Notes under the pieces: model-generated
Databases searched by the model: none
The model's input: the letters and a program-made list of their open reading frames with translations, nothing else
What the model was told of the DNA's origin: nothing
Made by a program: the position numbers and the translations under genes
Shown here: one piece after another, positions 14,322 to 22,136 of the stretch
Layout: the number at the start of each line of letters is the position of its first letter
Position numbering within the stretch: position 1 is the first letter of the stretch
IMG/VR virus record: IMGVR_UViG_3300042350_002327
Coordinates: 1 to 31,016 of that record
Reading direction: 5' to 3' (one strand)
DNA: 31,016 nt
Origin: a virus

Positions 14322-15179
14322 ATGCCCAACACCATTGATTCCGCGCTCATCGCGAGCACGATCTCTGAGCAGGCGCAGACCGTGCTTGGCAACCGCCTCG
14401 CAGCTCTGAATCTGTTCTCCTCCGACTTCTCCTCAGAGGTCAAGAAGCCCAAGGACACCATCCAGGTGCCCGTCGCAACGGCAACCTCCAGCACCCAGAC
14501 CAACCCGACCAGCTTCAACAGCACTGGCGGCACGACTCTGGACAAGGCCACCGTCGCCCTCGACCACCTCTATCAGCCCTTCGGCCTTGATTACTCGGAC
14601 ATTCAGTCCGGCATCAAGCTCGAGAAGCTGGTGAAGATCAACCTCAACGCCCTCGCCGACAAGATTTGGGCCGTTGTGACCACCCCGATCACCGTTGCCA
14701 ACTACGGCTCGGCAGTCGTCGCTCCCGCCACTGCTTCCGCGAACTTCGCCGCTGGCGATCTCGCCAAGCTGTGGGCACACGTCAGCAAGTCGAGCAGCAA
14801 GGGACTCGTGCTCTCGCCGACCCTCTACAGCGGCATCATCCCGACCGCGACGACCTCGATCACGCTCGACAAGGGCGCGTATGGGTTCGACAACGGCGTG
14901 TTCTACGCGAATCAGTTCAGCGGTCAGACCCGCCTCGCTGGTTTCGCTTGCAGCCCCGAGGCTCTGGCGATTGCCTCCGCCGCTCCTGCGCTCGATCACG
15001 TCCGTGACGAGTATCTGGTCAGCGACGTGGTGGTTCTCGAGCAGCTCGGCATGAGCATCTACTATAATGTGATGGCAGATCGCAGCACCCGCGCGATCGT
15101 CGCCTCCGCCGAGGTGATGTTCGGAGCCGCGAAGGCCGTCACTTCCGGAACGATGGGCCTCATCGTCGCCGCCGCCTAA
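14322..15179 (+). CDS. Major capsid protein
   Basis: 285 aa directly after the protease-scaffold gene. Sequence is rich in Ala/Ser/Thr with segments typical of HK97-fold capsids (KVKINL-like VKINLNALADKIWAVVTTPITV; LVSDVVVLEQLGMSIYYNVMADRST near the C-terminus). Length is usual after N-terminal processing. The 62-nt leader is A/C-rich with AACCC repeats and CCACCACC before the ATG, with no SD; such an unstructured leader may favour abundant translation. A strong terminator follows at 15209. Confidence 0.88.
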   Translation: MPNTIDSALIASTISEQAQTVLGNRLAALNLFSSDFSSEVKKPKDTIQVPVATATSSTQTNPTSFNSTGGTTLDKATVALDHLYQPFGLDYSDIQSGIKLEKLVKINLNALADKIWAVVTTPITVANYGSAVVAPATASANFAAGDLAKLWAHVSKSSSKGLVLSPTLYSGIIPTATTSITLDKGAYGFDNGVFYANQFSGQTRLAGFACSPEALAIASAAPALDHVRDEYLVSDVVVLEQLGMSIYYNVMADRSTRAIVASAEVMFGAAKAVTSGTMGLIVAAA

Positions 15180-15208
15180 GTCTCCCACTAGGACTAGGCA
15201 AACCAAGC

Positions 15209-15240
15209 AAGGCCGTCCCTCGTGCGTGGGGGACGGCCTT
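15209..15240 (+). terminator. Strong intrinsic terminator after the capsid gene
   Basis: An 11-bp perfect GC-rich stem (AAGGCCGTCCC at 15209-15219, GGGACGGCCTT at 15230-15240) with a 10-nt loop, then CTGCTTTT. It would cap abundant capsid mRNA. The T-run is continuous with the TTTGACA motif at 15246. Confidence 0.85.
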
Positions 15241-15245
15241 CTGCT

Positions 15246-15252
15246 TTTGACA
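15246..15252 (+). promoter_or_regulatory. TTTGACA motif before the first connector gene
   Basis: TTTGACA, exactly 13 nt before the GTG at 15266 and directly behind the capsid terminator. It is the clearest case suggesting that the motif restarts expression. No TATAAT-like element lies 16-18 nt downstream. Confidence 0.55.
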
Positions 15253-15265
15253 GGGGATTGTAGGT

Positions 15266-15592
15266 GTGAAGCGCAGCACCATCCTCCGGGCATCCCGCAA
15301 GCGCATCGGCTACGTCTCCGACGCGACAGGCACACGGATCTCCATTGCCGGGGGCAAGCCCTTCTTTGCCTCGGTCTCCTTCCCCTCGATCTCCGACAGC
15401 TTGGAAACTGGCGGGTTCAACATCGCCACCTCCCTGACCGCAGTCTGGCCTATTGGCCGCGCGGCGAAGCCCGTCAAGGGGGCAGTCCTGAAGCTCGAGG
15501 ATGAGAACGTCACATTCAGGATCGAACACTCGGTCAGCAACATCGGCGACCCGGTGAATCCCTCGATCACTGTCCAGGCACTCCGCGACTAA
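15266..15592 (+). CDS. Head completion / connector protein candidate
   Basis: 108 aa from GTG 15266, chosen for the 13-nt spacing to TTTGACA. Basic N-terminus (MKRSTILRASRKRIG) and a beta-rich body. In this gene order (capsid, then tail terminator) it occupies the head-tail joining slot. No family recognised. Confidence 0.65.
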   Translation: MKRSTILRASRKRIGYVSDATGTRISIAGGKPFFASVSFPSISDSLETGGFNIATSLTAVWPIGRAAKPVKGAVLKLEDENVTFRIEHSVSNIGDPVNPSITVQALRD

Positions 15593-15596
15593 TCCC

Positions 15597-16001
15597 ATGA
15601 ATCCCCTAGCCATCGAATCCGCTTTCAAGACGGCCCTCGCCGTCTCCTTCCCAACGGCTGTGATCCATACTGGCACAAGCTACGAAGAGATCCCCCCGGA
15701 GACCACGACACTGGTTATCTCTGCGGCCACGGTTGACCATGTGGCTGGGAATCTCTGGAAGGCCCCCGTGACCATCCGTGTTGTCTCCCCGGCCTTGCTT
15801 GGAGCCTCCGCGCTATACGATCTCTATGCCGTGCTCGATGGCTTGGCCGCCGCCCTGACCTCCACCTCTCTCACAGCCAACTGGCCAAGCGTCAGCGGCA
15901 CTCCGGCTTTCTGCGGAGTCTGGTCAACTGGAACCAAGACAAGCCAGGAGGGGAACTCATGGGTCGCTGAGGTCGAGGCCGTGGTCGGCGTCTCGGAGTG
16001 A
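15597..16001 (+). CDS. Tail terminator / minor tail protein candidate (gpU position)
   Basis: 134 aa, 4 bp after the previous gene. An N-terminal helix (PLAIESAFKTALAVSF) followed by alternating beta strands and a helix LYDLYAVLDGLAAAL matches the general layout of gpU/gp17-like tail terminators, which cap the tail tube. Identification rests on pattern and order. Confidence 0.6.
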   Translation: MNPLAIESAFKTALAVSFPTAVIHTGTSYEEIPPETTTLVISAATVDHVAGNLWKAPVTIRVVSPALLGASALYDLYAVLDGLAAALTSTSLTANWPSVSGTPAFCGVWSTGTKTSQEGNSWVAEVEAVVGVSE

Positions 16002-16029
16002 TTGGGAGATTTGACACGCCTTCACTTCC

Positions 16030-16116
16030 ATGAGCGAGAAGCCCAACCCCCTCATCCTCGAGAAGGATGTCGTGAAATCACCCGCCCCTGCTCCCGAACC
16101 CCAGCCCTCCAAGTAA
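16030..16116 (+). CDS. 28-aa Pro-rich mini-protein
   Basis: MSEKPNPLILEKDVVKSPAP, ending APEPQPSK. It is preceded by TTTGACA (16010-16016) at exactly 13 nt, the same spacing as confirmed structural genes, which argues it is expressed. The next gene starts 1 bp after its stop. It is proline-rich and probably extended; it may be a structural peptide or a leader coupling translation of the tail genes. Confidence 0.55.
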   Translation: MSEKPNPLILEKDVVKSPAPAPEPQPSK

Positions 16117-16117
16117 T

Positions 16118-16435
16118 ATGCCTGCCATCGGAATCTCTTCCACATTTCAAGCCCTTGTCAGCCCCGGAGCTGGGTGCGTCATCACCGAGGTGACTCAGGA
16201 CGAGTCCAAGGAGATCAAGACGATCAGGGACTCGAGCGGAGTTACCAAGCAGGTCGGAGTGCTTCCGTTCACCGAGACCAAGATCTCGGTCAAGGGCAAG
16301 GGTGCTCCTGCGCTCACGCTTGTGGCTGCCAATGCCAATGTCAGCTCCGGCACGGCGGTCGTGACCTCCGTCTCCGTCGATGAGTCCAACGAGGATTTCC
16401 CCGACTTCTCCCTCGAGGCCATGAAGTGGAGCTAA
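16118..16435 (+). CDS. Tail tube-like protein, paralogue 1
   Basis: 105 aa, beta-rich (MPAIGISSTFQALVSPGAGC). Shares start and layout with the next gene (MPA..IGISS..., T..V.KQ.GVLPFTETKISVKG vs DRTGAFSAACTYDPTAEFSV, ending with SF/SVDESNEDFPDFSLEAMKW vs FSKTEKNDDFASWKY). The pair look like a tandem duplication of a tail-tube or tube-associated beta-barrel protein. Role inferred from position before the chaperones. Confidence 0.65.
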   Translation: MPAIGISSTFQALVSPGAGCVITEVTQDESKEIKTIRDSSGVTKQVGVLPFTETKISVKGKGAPALTLVAANANVSSGTAVVTSVSVDESNEDFPDFSLEAMKWS

Positions 16436-16468
16436 GAGCAACCCACCACCCCTAACCGACCACCCACC

Positions 16469-16798
16469 ATGCCCGCCGTCACCGCCGCCATTGGCATCTC
16501 TTCCTTCACCTCCGGCACCATCTCCAAGGTCACTACCTCGCGCAAGACCGAGACCAAGGTGCTCAAGGATCGCACCGGGGCTTTCTCTGCCGCCTGCACC
16601 TACGACCCGACAGCCGAGTTCTCCGTGGAGGGATCGGGCGACTACCCTTCGATCACGCTAGGAGTGGCCTCCTCGAACATCCCCTCCACCATCTCGGGAG
16701 GGATCATCGTCATCGATTCCTTCAGCAAGACCGAGAAGAACGACGACTTCGCCTCGTGGAAGTATAGCGGGAAGCAGTTCCCAGGAGCCACGGCCTAA
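16469..16798 (+). CDS. Tail tube-like protein, paralogue 2
   Basis: 109 aa; second member of the tandem pair with 16118. Pattern KTETKVLKDRTGAFSAACTY ... FSVEGSGDYPSITLG is like known small phage beta-barrel proteins of the tail tube or head-tail region. C/A-rich leader (CCACCCACC) without SD, similar to the capsid leader, suggests high expression; this copy may be the major tail protein. Confidence 0.65.
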   Translation: MPAVTAAIGISSFTSGTISKVTTSRKTETKVLKDRTGAFSAACTYDPTAEFSVEGSGDYPSITLGVASSNIPSTISGGIIVIDSFSKTEKNDDFASWKYSGKQFPGATA

Positions 16799-16833
16799 CA
16801 GCCATCACGCCACTAACAGTCTCGAATGAACCG

Positions 16834-17283
16834 ATGAATACCAACGAAAAGCTCTCCGTGCTGGTCGATCACCAGCACCCACTCTCCTCTGCCAATACCC
16901 ACGCAGTCGCGGCGGCACTCACCTCTGGCGGCTGCCTCGGTGAGAATGGCTACCTCGACACCATCGAGCAGGGGTCTGACGGCAAGCCCCGGCGCACGGT
17001 TGTCTGGTTGCTCAAGGATGCCGAGATCGAGTTCCGCGCCTTTGAGGGGGAGAAGGTCAGTCAGGCCGAGTTCCTGAAGCGATACCAGGACAGGGAATGG
17101 ATCGCGGCGAATCCAGACCACCCCATCGCCTTCATGAAGTGCCTCATGGAGAACGTCAACTCCCTCCGCGACCAGATCAAGAATGCCTCCCCGACGATCA
17201 AGGTCACCCGTGGAGGCCGCGCCGCCTACATCCCGGCGAATGCCACCGAGGCTGAGCGGCAGAAGCTCCTCTCCAAGCTGTAA
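16834..17283 (+). CDS. Hypothetical tail-region protein
   Basis: 149 aa. Hydrophilic, with helical C-terminal third (PIAFMKCLMENVNSLRDQIKN). It lies between the tail tube-like genes and the chaperone frame. No membrane segment or known motif. No SD. Confidence 0.65.
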   Translation: MNTNEKLSVLVDHQHPLSSANTHAVAAALTSGGCLGENGYLDTIEQGSDGKPRRTVVWLLKDAEIEFRAFEGEKVSQAEFLKRYQDREWIAANPDHPIAFMKCLMENVNSLRDQIKNASPTIKVTRGGRAAYIPANATEAERQKLLSKL

Positions 17284-17287
17284 TGCT

Positions 17288-17677
17288 ATGAGCGAGGAAA
17301 CACTCAACGAACGCCTCTACGCCGAGGAGCCCGTGATCGCCGGGGTGAAGGTTCGCCCCTACTCGAACCGGGTCAAGCTGAAGCTCTCTCGCATCCTGCG
17401 CTGGCTCGACATCGCCGAGGAGGATCGGAACGAAGAGATCCTCTTTGCCTTCATCTACCTGATCGCCGCCCCGATTGATCGGGTCGCCCTGAATACGCTC
17501 AATAAGTCTGCCTACCTCGTGGACAAGGATGCCTTCCTTGAGGGGGTGAGTGACGACGACCTGAAGGCCGCAGCCGATTGGTTCGTAGTCGTCACGGGCC
17601 TTGAGAAGGAGACGGCTGTCGAGGTGATCGCGAAGCCCTCTTCTTCTTCCTCGGAGACCGCACCCCCAAACTCCTAG
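17288..17677 (+). CDS. Tail assembly chaperone, short form (gpG analogue)
   Basis: 129 aa from ATG 17288, directly upstream of the tape-measure region as in lambda. Helical, ending in a Ser-rich tail encoded over the slip site. The canonical heptamer CCCAAAC (17665-17671; zero frame CCA AAC) is one codon before the TAG stop, so a fraction of ribosomes should move to the -1 frame and make the long form. Lambda gpG (140 aa) has the same arrangement. Helps assemble the tail tube around the tape measure. Confidence 0.8.
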   Translation: MSEETLNERLYAEEPVIAGVKVRPYSNRVKLKLSRILRWLDIAEEDRNEEILFAFIYLIAAPIDRVALNTLNKSAYLVDKDAFLEGVSDDDLKAAADWFVVVTGLEKETAVEVIAKPSSSSSETAPPNS

Positions 17678-17901
17678 AGCCTCCTTCCCTCGCGGCCTTG
17701 GTCTTCACCTTGGCCAAGGAAGGGGGCTTCAGCGAGCAGGCCGTGATGGAGATGCCCGTCTACCGGGTGAATGCCTACTACCACTCCGCGCTCAGGAGTC
17801 ACGATGTCTGGACGGTGAAGGAATCAGCCCCTGCCGATGTCCAGATCGGCGAGTTGCTGGCCTTTGCGGCAGTTGACATGGGGGAGGATGAATTTATTTA
17901 A
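17605..17901 (+). CDS. Tail assembly chaperone, -1 frame extension (gpT analogue)
   Basis: Open -1 frame from just after a TGA at 17602 to TAA at 17899-17901, without a good start codon or SD. After slippage at 17665-17671 translation continues KLLEPPSLAALVFTLAKEGG and on to ...FAAVDMGEDEFI, giving a fused protein of about 204 aa. A short PALINDROME (CCTTGG/CCAAGG) lies about 40 nt downstream of the slip site and may help pausing. The last 8 bp overlap the minus-strand gene at 17894. Confidence 0.8.
   Translation, partial: EGDGCRGDREALFFFLGDRTPKLLEPPSLAALVFTLAKEGGFSEQAVMEMPVYRVNAYYHSALRSHDVWTVKESAPADVQIGELLAFAAVDMGEDEFI
17665..17671 (+). promoter_or_regulatory. Programmed -1 ribosomal frameshift site
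   Basis: CCCAAAC fits X XXY YYZ exactly in the zero frame (C CCA AAC). It lies in the overlap of the two chaperone frames, 3 nt before the zero-frame stop. Confidence 0.82.
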
Positions 17902-18076
17902 GAAGTTTTGAGGCCAGCCATTTCCCTCGGGAGATGCTCCCCCTCATGGCATCCAGCCTCTCCCACATCTCTCTCGGCATGGAGAGAGATCCAGTCACTG
18001 AGACACGGCCTTTTCCACTTCCCTTCTTACGGCCTGCCCCCGGCCTCCAGCCTCCGCGCTTAGATGTCGCATTCAT
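17894..18076 (-). CDS. Small basic RPGAGRK-type DNA-binding protein
   Basis: 60 aa on the minus strand, start ATG 18076 with AAGGA upstream, overlapping the ligase stop by 17 bp. N-terminus SKRGGWRPGAGRKKGSGKGR is a basic, AT-hook-like peptide; residues 29-58 (VTGSLSMPREMWERLDAMRG...KWLASKLL) resemble a CopG-like helix pair. It forms a two-gene minus-strand unit with the DNA ligase. The same peptide occurs in the portal N-terminus. Likely DNA binding, possibly an autoregulator of the inserted unit. Confidence 0.7.
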   Translation of the reverse strand: MNATSKRGGWRPGAGRKKGSGKGRVSVTGSLSMPREMWERLDAMRGSISRGKWLASKLLK

Positions 18077-18935
18077 CTCGGATTCCTTGGAAGACAGGGA
18101 AGCGGGGCGCGGATTTCATCCCACGCGATTGGTAACTGAAGCGAAGGATCTTCCCGCGCATTGATTCTCTCCGATTCCAGAACTCCCCACGCTGGCGGTC
18201 GGAGAGTCCCGTTCCGACATGGAAGCGTATCGTCGGATCACTCACCAGTCGGACGGAAAAAGCCCCCAGTCTATCGGGGGAGAAAAAGTCTTGGCGTTCT
18301 GGCTCAAATCCCACGATCTCGGCTTCCGCATCCTCTTGGGGCTTCAGCTTCATCATCAGCCCCTCTTCTGCGGTGGAGCGTCCTGTCTTGTAAATGCCAT
18401 CAGGACGGCGAAGGACTAGCCCCTCATGTCCATCCGCCAGTGCATGAGTCATCAGTTCGTCCAGTTGCGTGATGCACTCGATGGTCGACTGCTCGATACG
18501 AAGGACACGGCCCCCAAGGTTGAGCGATGAGAGAAGGGTATCCAGTCGGGCGATCCTCTCGCAGAATGGAGTCGAGAGGGGGGCGGCATTCTTCGGGTCG
18601 ATATAGTCGAACAGGGCGAACAGGAAATCGGGCTTCCCGTTTCGGCTCATAATCGCGGAAGAGGTTCCATGAAAATCTTGCCCCCGGACGATAAGCTCCC
18701 CATCGAATCCGATAGGGCAGTTCTCCTCCAGCCATAGGCGTGTGGCCACATTCGGGATCGGGCGCATCGTTCTGGTGACGGCTGCGGGTCGTCCTTCGCG
18801 CTCCACGATCAGGCATCTGATCCCGTCATATTTTGCGGAAGCCATCAGGGGCAATTCCACCCCGGCGAAGATGTGGAAATTCGCCGCCAGCATTGGCTCG
18901 GATACGGAGAAGTTCATGGGTTCAATATCTCTCAT
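18060..18935 (-). CDS. ATP-dependent DNA ligase
   Basis: 291 aa from ATG 18935 (alternatives 18965 and 18917). Nucleotidyltransferase motifs in order: motif I KYDG with catalytic Lys35, motif III FDGEL (77-81), motif IV EGLVLR (171-176), motif V LMMKLK (193-198), then an OB-fold-like C-terminus. Small ligases of this kind seal nicks in phage DNA. It is encoded against the tail operon between the chaperones and a minor structural gene, so it is an inserted unit (moron). A 9-bp-arm palindrome at 18941-18963 lies just upstream and may be its operator. Confidence 0.92.
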   Translation of the reverse strand: MRDIEPMNFSVSEPMLAANFHIFAGVELPLMASAKYDGIRCLIVEREGRPAAVTRTMRPIPNVATRLWLEENCPIGFDGELIVRGQDFHGTSSAIMSRNGKPDFLFALFDYIDPKNAAPLSTPFCERIARLDTLLSSLNLGGRVLRIEQSTIECITQLDELMTHALADGHEGLVLRRPDGIYKTGRSTAEEGLMMKLKPQEDAEAEIVGFEPERQDFFSPDRLGAFSVRLVSDPTIRFHVGTGLSDRQRGEFWNRRESMRGKILRFSYQSRGMKSAPRFPVFQGIRDECDI

Positions 18936-18940
18936 CAATA

Positions 18941-18963
18941 GGTTTTTGTAAATAACAAAAACC
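18941..18963. promoter_or_regulatory. AT-rich palindrome upstream of the ligase
   Basis: Perfect 9-bp arms GGTTTTTGT and ACAAAAACC separated by AAATA, in the gap between the divergent ligase and the gene at 19002. Suits an operator for a dimeric regulator, perhaps the adjacent CopG-like protein, or a weak bidirectional terminator. Confidence 0.5.
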
Positions 18964-19001
18964 ATCTAATTCAGTAGCTTTGACAGGGGGAGAAATGACG
19001 T

Positions 19002-19901
19002 ATGGCCGTGCCTAAAATAAATGTTGATGATTCAAAGCTTCAGAAGAGGCTTTTGAAATATAAGGAAGTGACCGGGAAATGCGTGGCCTCAACCCTTCGC
19101 CGTAGTGCAAGGCTCATGGCTGTCAACCTAGCTTACTCCGTCCCCCCTTATGGCCGGAACAATGAAGCAAAGAAAAAGGGGGAAATTGCCACTCAAAACG
19201 ATATTCTCCGAGTCTATACGCCTGCGGCCCCGATTAAAACTCTTCACGGCAGAACAAAGCAAAGTCTAAGGGAAGTTGTTAAAAGGGTTATTGTCAGGGA
19301 CTTTGAACTCCGCGATGCCATCATTGCCGCCATAGATGGTGGAAACAGGATTCAGAATCGTAGAAAAGAGCAGAAGCGGATAACCAAGAAGACTTCAAGA
19401 CTCGGGATGTCGGCCCTTCAGGATTTGCTGTCATCATCCGAGGGGTTCTCAAATCTAAAGGTTGATCCAACTGTCGATCCTTCCATCCACAAGAGGACTC
19501 GGAATGACTACGGAAGAGTCAGAAAGAACTGGCAGACACGCATCGTCGTCTACAAGTCCAAGGATCTTGAGAAATACATCAAAGAAAAGCAGAAGCTGGT
19601 CGGACTCACCAAGGCTGCCTGGGCTGCTTGTGCTGTTTCGGTCAAGGCCGACGTTCAGGATGCGCTGCGCGGCATCCCTTCTTGGGTGAAGCGTCATGCT
19701 TCAGGCATTCCTCATTCAGTAAGTGACAACGCAACAACCGATCTGCCCAAGATAACCTTGGTCAATCGCCTGCGCTGGGCTGACAAAGCTCTTCGTCCTA
19801 CGGATCACAAGGAAGCCATCAGGATCTCCCGCCAGAAGTTTTACCGATCTCTAGGAAAAGAAATTAAGGAAGCCCTGAAAAAAGCGTCGGCACCATTTTG
19901 A
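19002..19901 (+). CDS. Minor structural / tail completion protein candidate
   Basis: 299 aa. TTTGACA at 18979-18985 is 16 nt before the ATG. Very basic, Lys/Arg-rich, with N-terminal region (KLQKRLLKYKEVTGKCVASTL) loosely like HK97 gp10-type neck proteins. Base composition is AT-richer than adjacent tail genes, so it may have arrived with the ligase unit. Function not assigned with confidence. Confidence 0.65.
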   Translation: MAVPKINVDDSKLQKRLLKYKEVTGKCVASTLRRSARLMAVNLAYSVPPYGRNNEAKKKGEIATQNDILRVYTPAAPIKTLHGRTKQSLREVVKRVIVRDFELRDAIIAAIDGGNRIQNRRKEQKRITKKTSRLGMSALQDLLSSSEGFSNLKVDPTVDPSIHKRTRNDYGRVRKNWQTRIVVYKSKDLEKYIKEKQKLVGLTKAAWAACAVSVKADVQDALRGIPSWVKRHASGIPHSVSDNATTDLPKITLVNRLRWADKALRPTDHKEAIRISRQKFYRSLGKEIKEALKKASAPF

Positions 19902-19916
19902 TCGGCGGCTGATCAA
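19898..19916 (+). terminator. Hairpin before the tape measure gene
   Basis: TTGATC and GATCAA arms (6 bp) with a 7-nt loop, spanning the stop of the preceding gene and ending 5 nt before the TTTGACA at 19922. No T-run of length, so termination is uncertain. Confidence 0.35.
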
Positions 19917-19944
19917 GCCTGTTTGACAGCACGGGAGCTATAGC

Positions 19945-21441
19945 ATGAGCGACGTATCTGTCAGTATTGGCGTAACGGGCAAGGATCAAGTCCTAGGGGC
20001 TTTTTCTCAGGTAGGGAACGCCGCCAAGAAGCTGGGATCTCTCGGCCTTGGGGCCATCAATACGGCAGCCATGGCAGGCGCAGCGGCGTCTATTGCCGCC
20101 ATCGGGGCTTCTATGGCCGGGATGAAGGGTGCCCTAGACCTTGGGGGCGAGATGGTGGATCTCTCCAACAGGACAGGAGTCGCCGTCGAGTCACTTTACG
20201 GGCTGCGGACCGCGTTCAAGGATGCCGGAGTGGATGCAGAGAAGCTAGGCCCTGCGGTGAATAAAATGCAGAAGGCCCTCGCCTCTGCGGTCGGAGGGGG
20301 CAAGGAGGGCGATGTGCTGAAGTCCCTCGGCCTCGACCCTCAGAGCCTAGCATCGATGGATAGCGGCCAAGCCTTCGCCCAGATCGGGAATGCCATCTCT
20401 CAGCTTCCGAATAGTGTGGAGAGGTCGGCAGCGGCCATGGCCCTCTTCGGCAAGAGTGGCGGCGAGTTGCTTCAGGTCTTCATGGACCCGAATTTCAAGT
20501 CTGCCGGAAACATCTCCGAGACAGCGCGCATGCTGGGTGAGAATGCCGGGATCTTCGACAAGGCGAGCGACTCGCTGGGTCGTGTCGGCCCCAAGCTGCA
20601 AGGACTCTTCGTTGGGATGGCCAGCGGCATGACCGGACTGTTGGACTCACTGGCAAATGGGATCGACGGGATCGACCTAGCCGGGATTGGACAGAAGCTT
20701 GGCAATGTCATCGGGAACTTCTCCACGGACTTCTCCGGCGAGTGGAGCAAGGTCGTCCAGTTCATCGGTGACACCATCGGCCTCGTCTTCAGCAAGGAGG
20801 GCCTCTCAGTTATTCTCGATTCCTTCTACTACATCGGATCTCAGATCAGGGATTTCCTTATCAGGACTTTCAAGACACCCCTCGACTACTTGGAGGCCGG
20901 ACTCCAGAAGGCCGTCGAGTCGGCAATGGAGATGGTTGGGAAGATCCCAGTCCTTGGCGAGAAGCTCGGCCTGAAAGGGTTCAAGGCGACATCCTTTGAC
21001 CAGATCCTCGGCGAAGTCCAGAGCCGTGGCAATGGCCTGACCAATCTCAGCGCGGAGGATGCCGGGAACAAGGCCGCTCTCGGATCAAACCTCAAGGAAC
21101 GCATCGGCGTTCTTGCGGATCAGCTCAAGGAAAGCCTAGCCCCAGTGGTGACAGCCACCGATGCGACCAGTGCCGCCAATGCCGCCGCACGAGTCGAGAA
21201 CGCCGGGCGCAACCCTGCCCAGGGGAATTTCAACGGAGCCGACATCGGACAGGTCGCCAAGCAATCCATCTTCGCCGACAGCCTTGCCAAGATCGGCGGC
21301 GGCGGCATCTCGGTCGGCGGGGGGAGCAATCCCATCCTCGAGGAGAACAAGCGTCAGACCAGCCTCCTGCAATCGATCAACCAGAACTTGGCCAAGGGCA
21401 TGATGTCGCCCGTCATGGCCGAGTTCGCGCCTTCCTACTAA
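19945..21441 (+). CDS. Tape measure protein (short)
   Basis: 498 aa; TTTGACA 16 nt upstream. Ala/Gly-rich helical N-terminus with hydrophobic stretch about 30-65, then ...GEMVDLSNRTGVAVESLYGLRTAFKDAG (a typical tape-measure motif), a long helical body and a Gly-rich C-terminus. The tape measure sets tail length, so a protein this short implies a short siphovirus tail, on the order of 70-80 nm using the usual ~1.5 angstrom per residue. Position after the chaperones supports the call. Confidence 0.85.
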   Translation: MSDVSVSIGVTGKDQVLGAFSQVGNAAKKLGSLGLGAINTAAMAGAAASIAAIGASMAGMKGALDLGGEMVDLSNRTGVAVESLYGLRTAFKDAGVDAEKLGPAVNKMQKALASAVGGGKEGDVLKSLGLDPQSLASMDSGQAFAQIGNAISQLPNSVERSAAAMALFGKSGGELLQVFMDPNFKSAGNISETARMLGENAGIFDKASDSLGRVGPKLQGLFVGMASGMTGLLDSLANGIDGIDLAGIGQKLGNVIGNFSTDFSGEWSKVVQFIGDTIGLVFSKEGLSVILDSFYYIGSQIRDFLIRTFKTPLDYLEAGLQKAVESAMEMVGKIPVLGEKLGLKGFKATSFDQILGEVQSRGNGLTNLSAEDAGNKAALGSNLKERIGVLADQLKESLAPVVTATDATSAANAAARVENAGRNPAQGNFNGADIGQVAKQSIFADSLAKIGGGGISVGGGSNPILEENKRQTSLLQSINQNLAKGMMSPVMAEFAPSY

Positions 21442-21456
21442 CCACACCTCACGATC

Positions 21457-22134
21457 ATGGCCGACACTACAGTTTCCACCTCCTCCAAGTGGGTCGCCAG
21501 CCTTGGCAGGTTCGTTACCACGACCACGATTGAGAGCCTGAGTACCTATCCTTCAGCTCCGGGGGGCGCGTTCAACGTCACCAAGAGTTTCTCGGACGGC
21601 GTCTATCGCCTGACCTATGATTCGGACGGCGATCTATCAAATGGCGGCGGCGGCGGTGGCGGCGGTGGTTCCTCACAGACTTGGAACTACGAGATCCACA
21701 CGACCACCTCGAGCGAACCGCTGAAGAGCTTCTGGAAATTTGCCGATGGACAGCCATGGGCCTTGTCTGCTGACGACCTCAAGACGATTCAGGACTGTGA
21801 AGCTGGTACAAAGAAATGGGCTGATCAACTCACTGGCAGCGGCGGGTTAAATGCCTACGCCTACCTCTACTTCAAGAAGGGCATTGAGTCCGTCCTGAAG
21901 CCATCGATCACCCTCTCCATCACCGCCGATCAGACAACTCTGCCCAGCATGAGTGAGATCGGGAAGATCGCCACAAACCTCACCAATGCACCCGCACTGC
22001 CCAGCGGGGGGAACTGGATACTCACCGGAATGAATGCCGTTGCTTTGATCGACGGGAAGTGGCGCGTGACCCAAGAGTATCGGGCCAGCGGACAGGGTGG
22101 TTGGGAGCCGACGGTCTACGGAACAGCCAATTAG
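21457..22134 (+). CDS. Tail tip protein with polyglycine hinge
   Basis: 225 aa. N-terminal beta domain, a run of nine Gly (encoded GGC/GGT, about 21641-21668) acting as a flexible hinge, and a second domain starting SSQTWNYEIHTTTS. Directly follows the tape measure, where distal-tail and hub proteins lie. No specific family identified. Confidence 0.7.
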   Translation: MADTTVSTSSKWVASLGRFVTTTTIESLSTYPSAPGGAFNVTKSFSDGVYRLTYDSDGDLSNGGGGGGGGGSSQTWNYEIHTTTSSEPLKSFWKFADGQPWALSADDLKTIQDCEAGTKKWADQLTGSGGLNAYAYLYFKKGIESVLKPSITLSITADQTTLPSMSEIGKIATNLTNAPALPSGGNWILTGMNAVALIDGKWRVTQEYRASGQGGWEPTVYGTAN

Positions 22135-22136
22135 TC

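Noticed and set aside
14433-15335. 300-aa minus-strand ORF
   Set aside because: Antisense shadow of the capsid gene and runs across its terminator.
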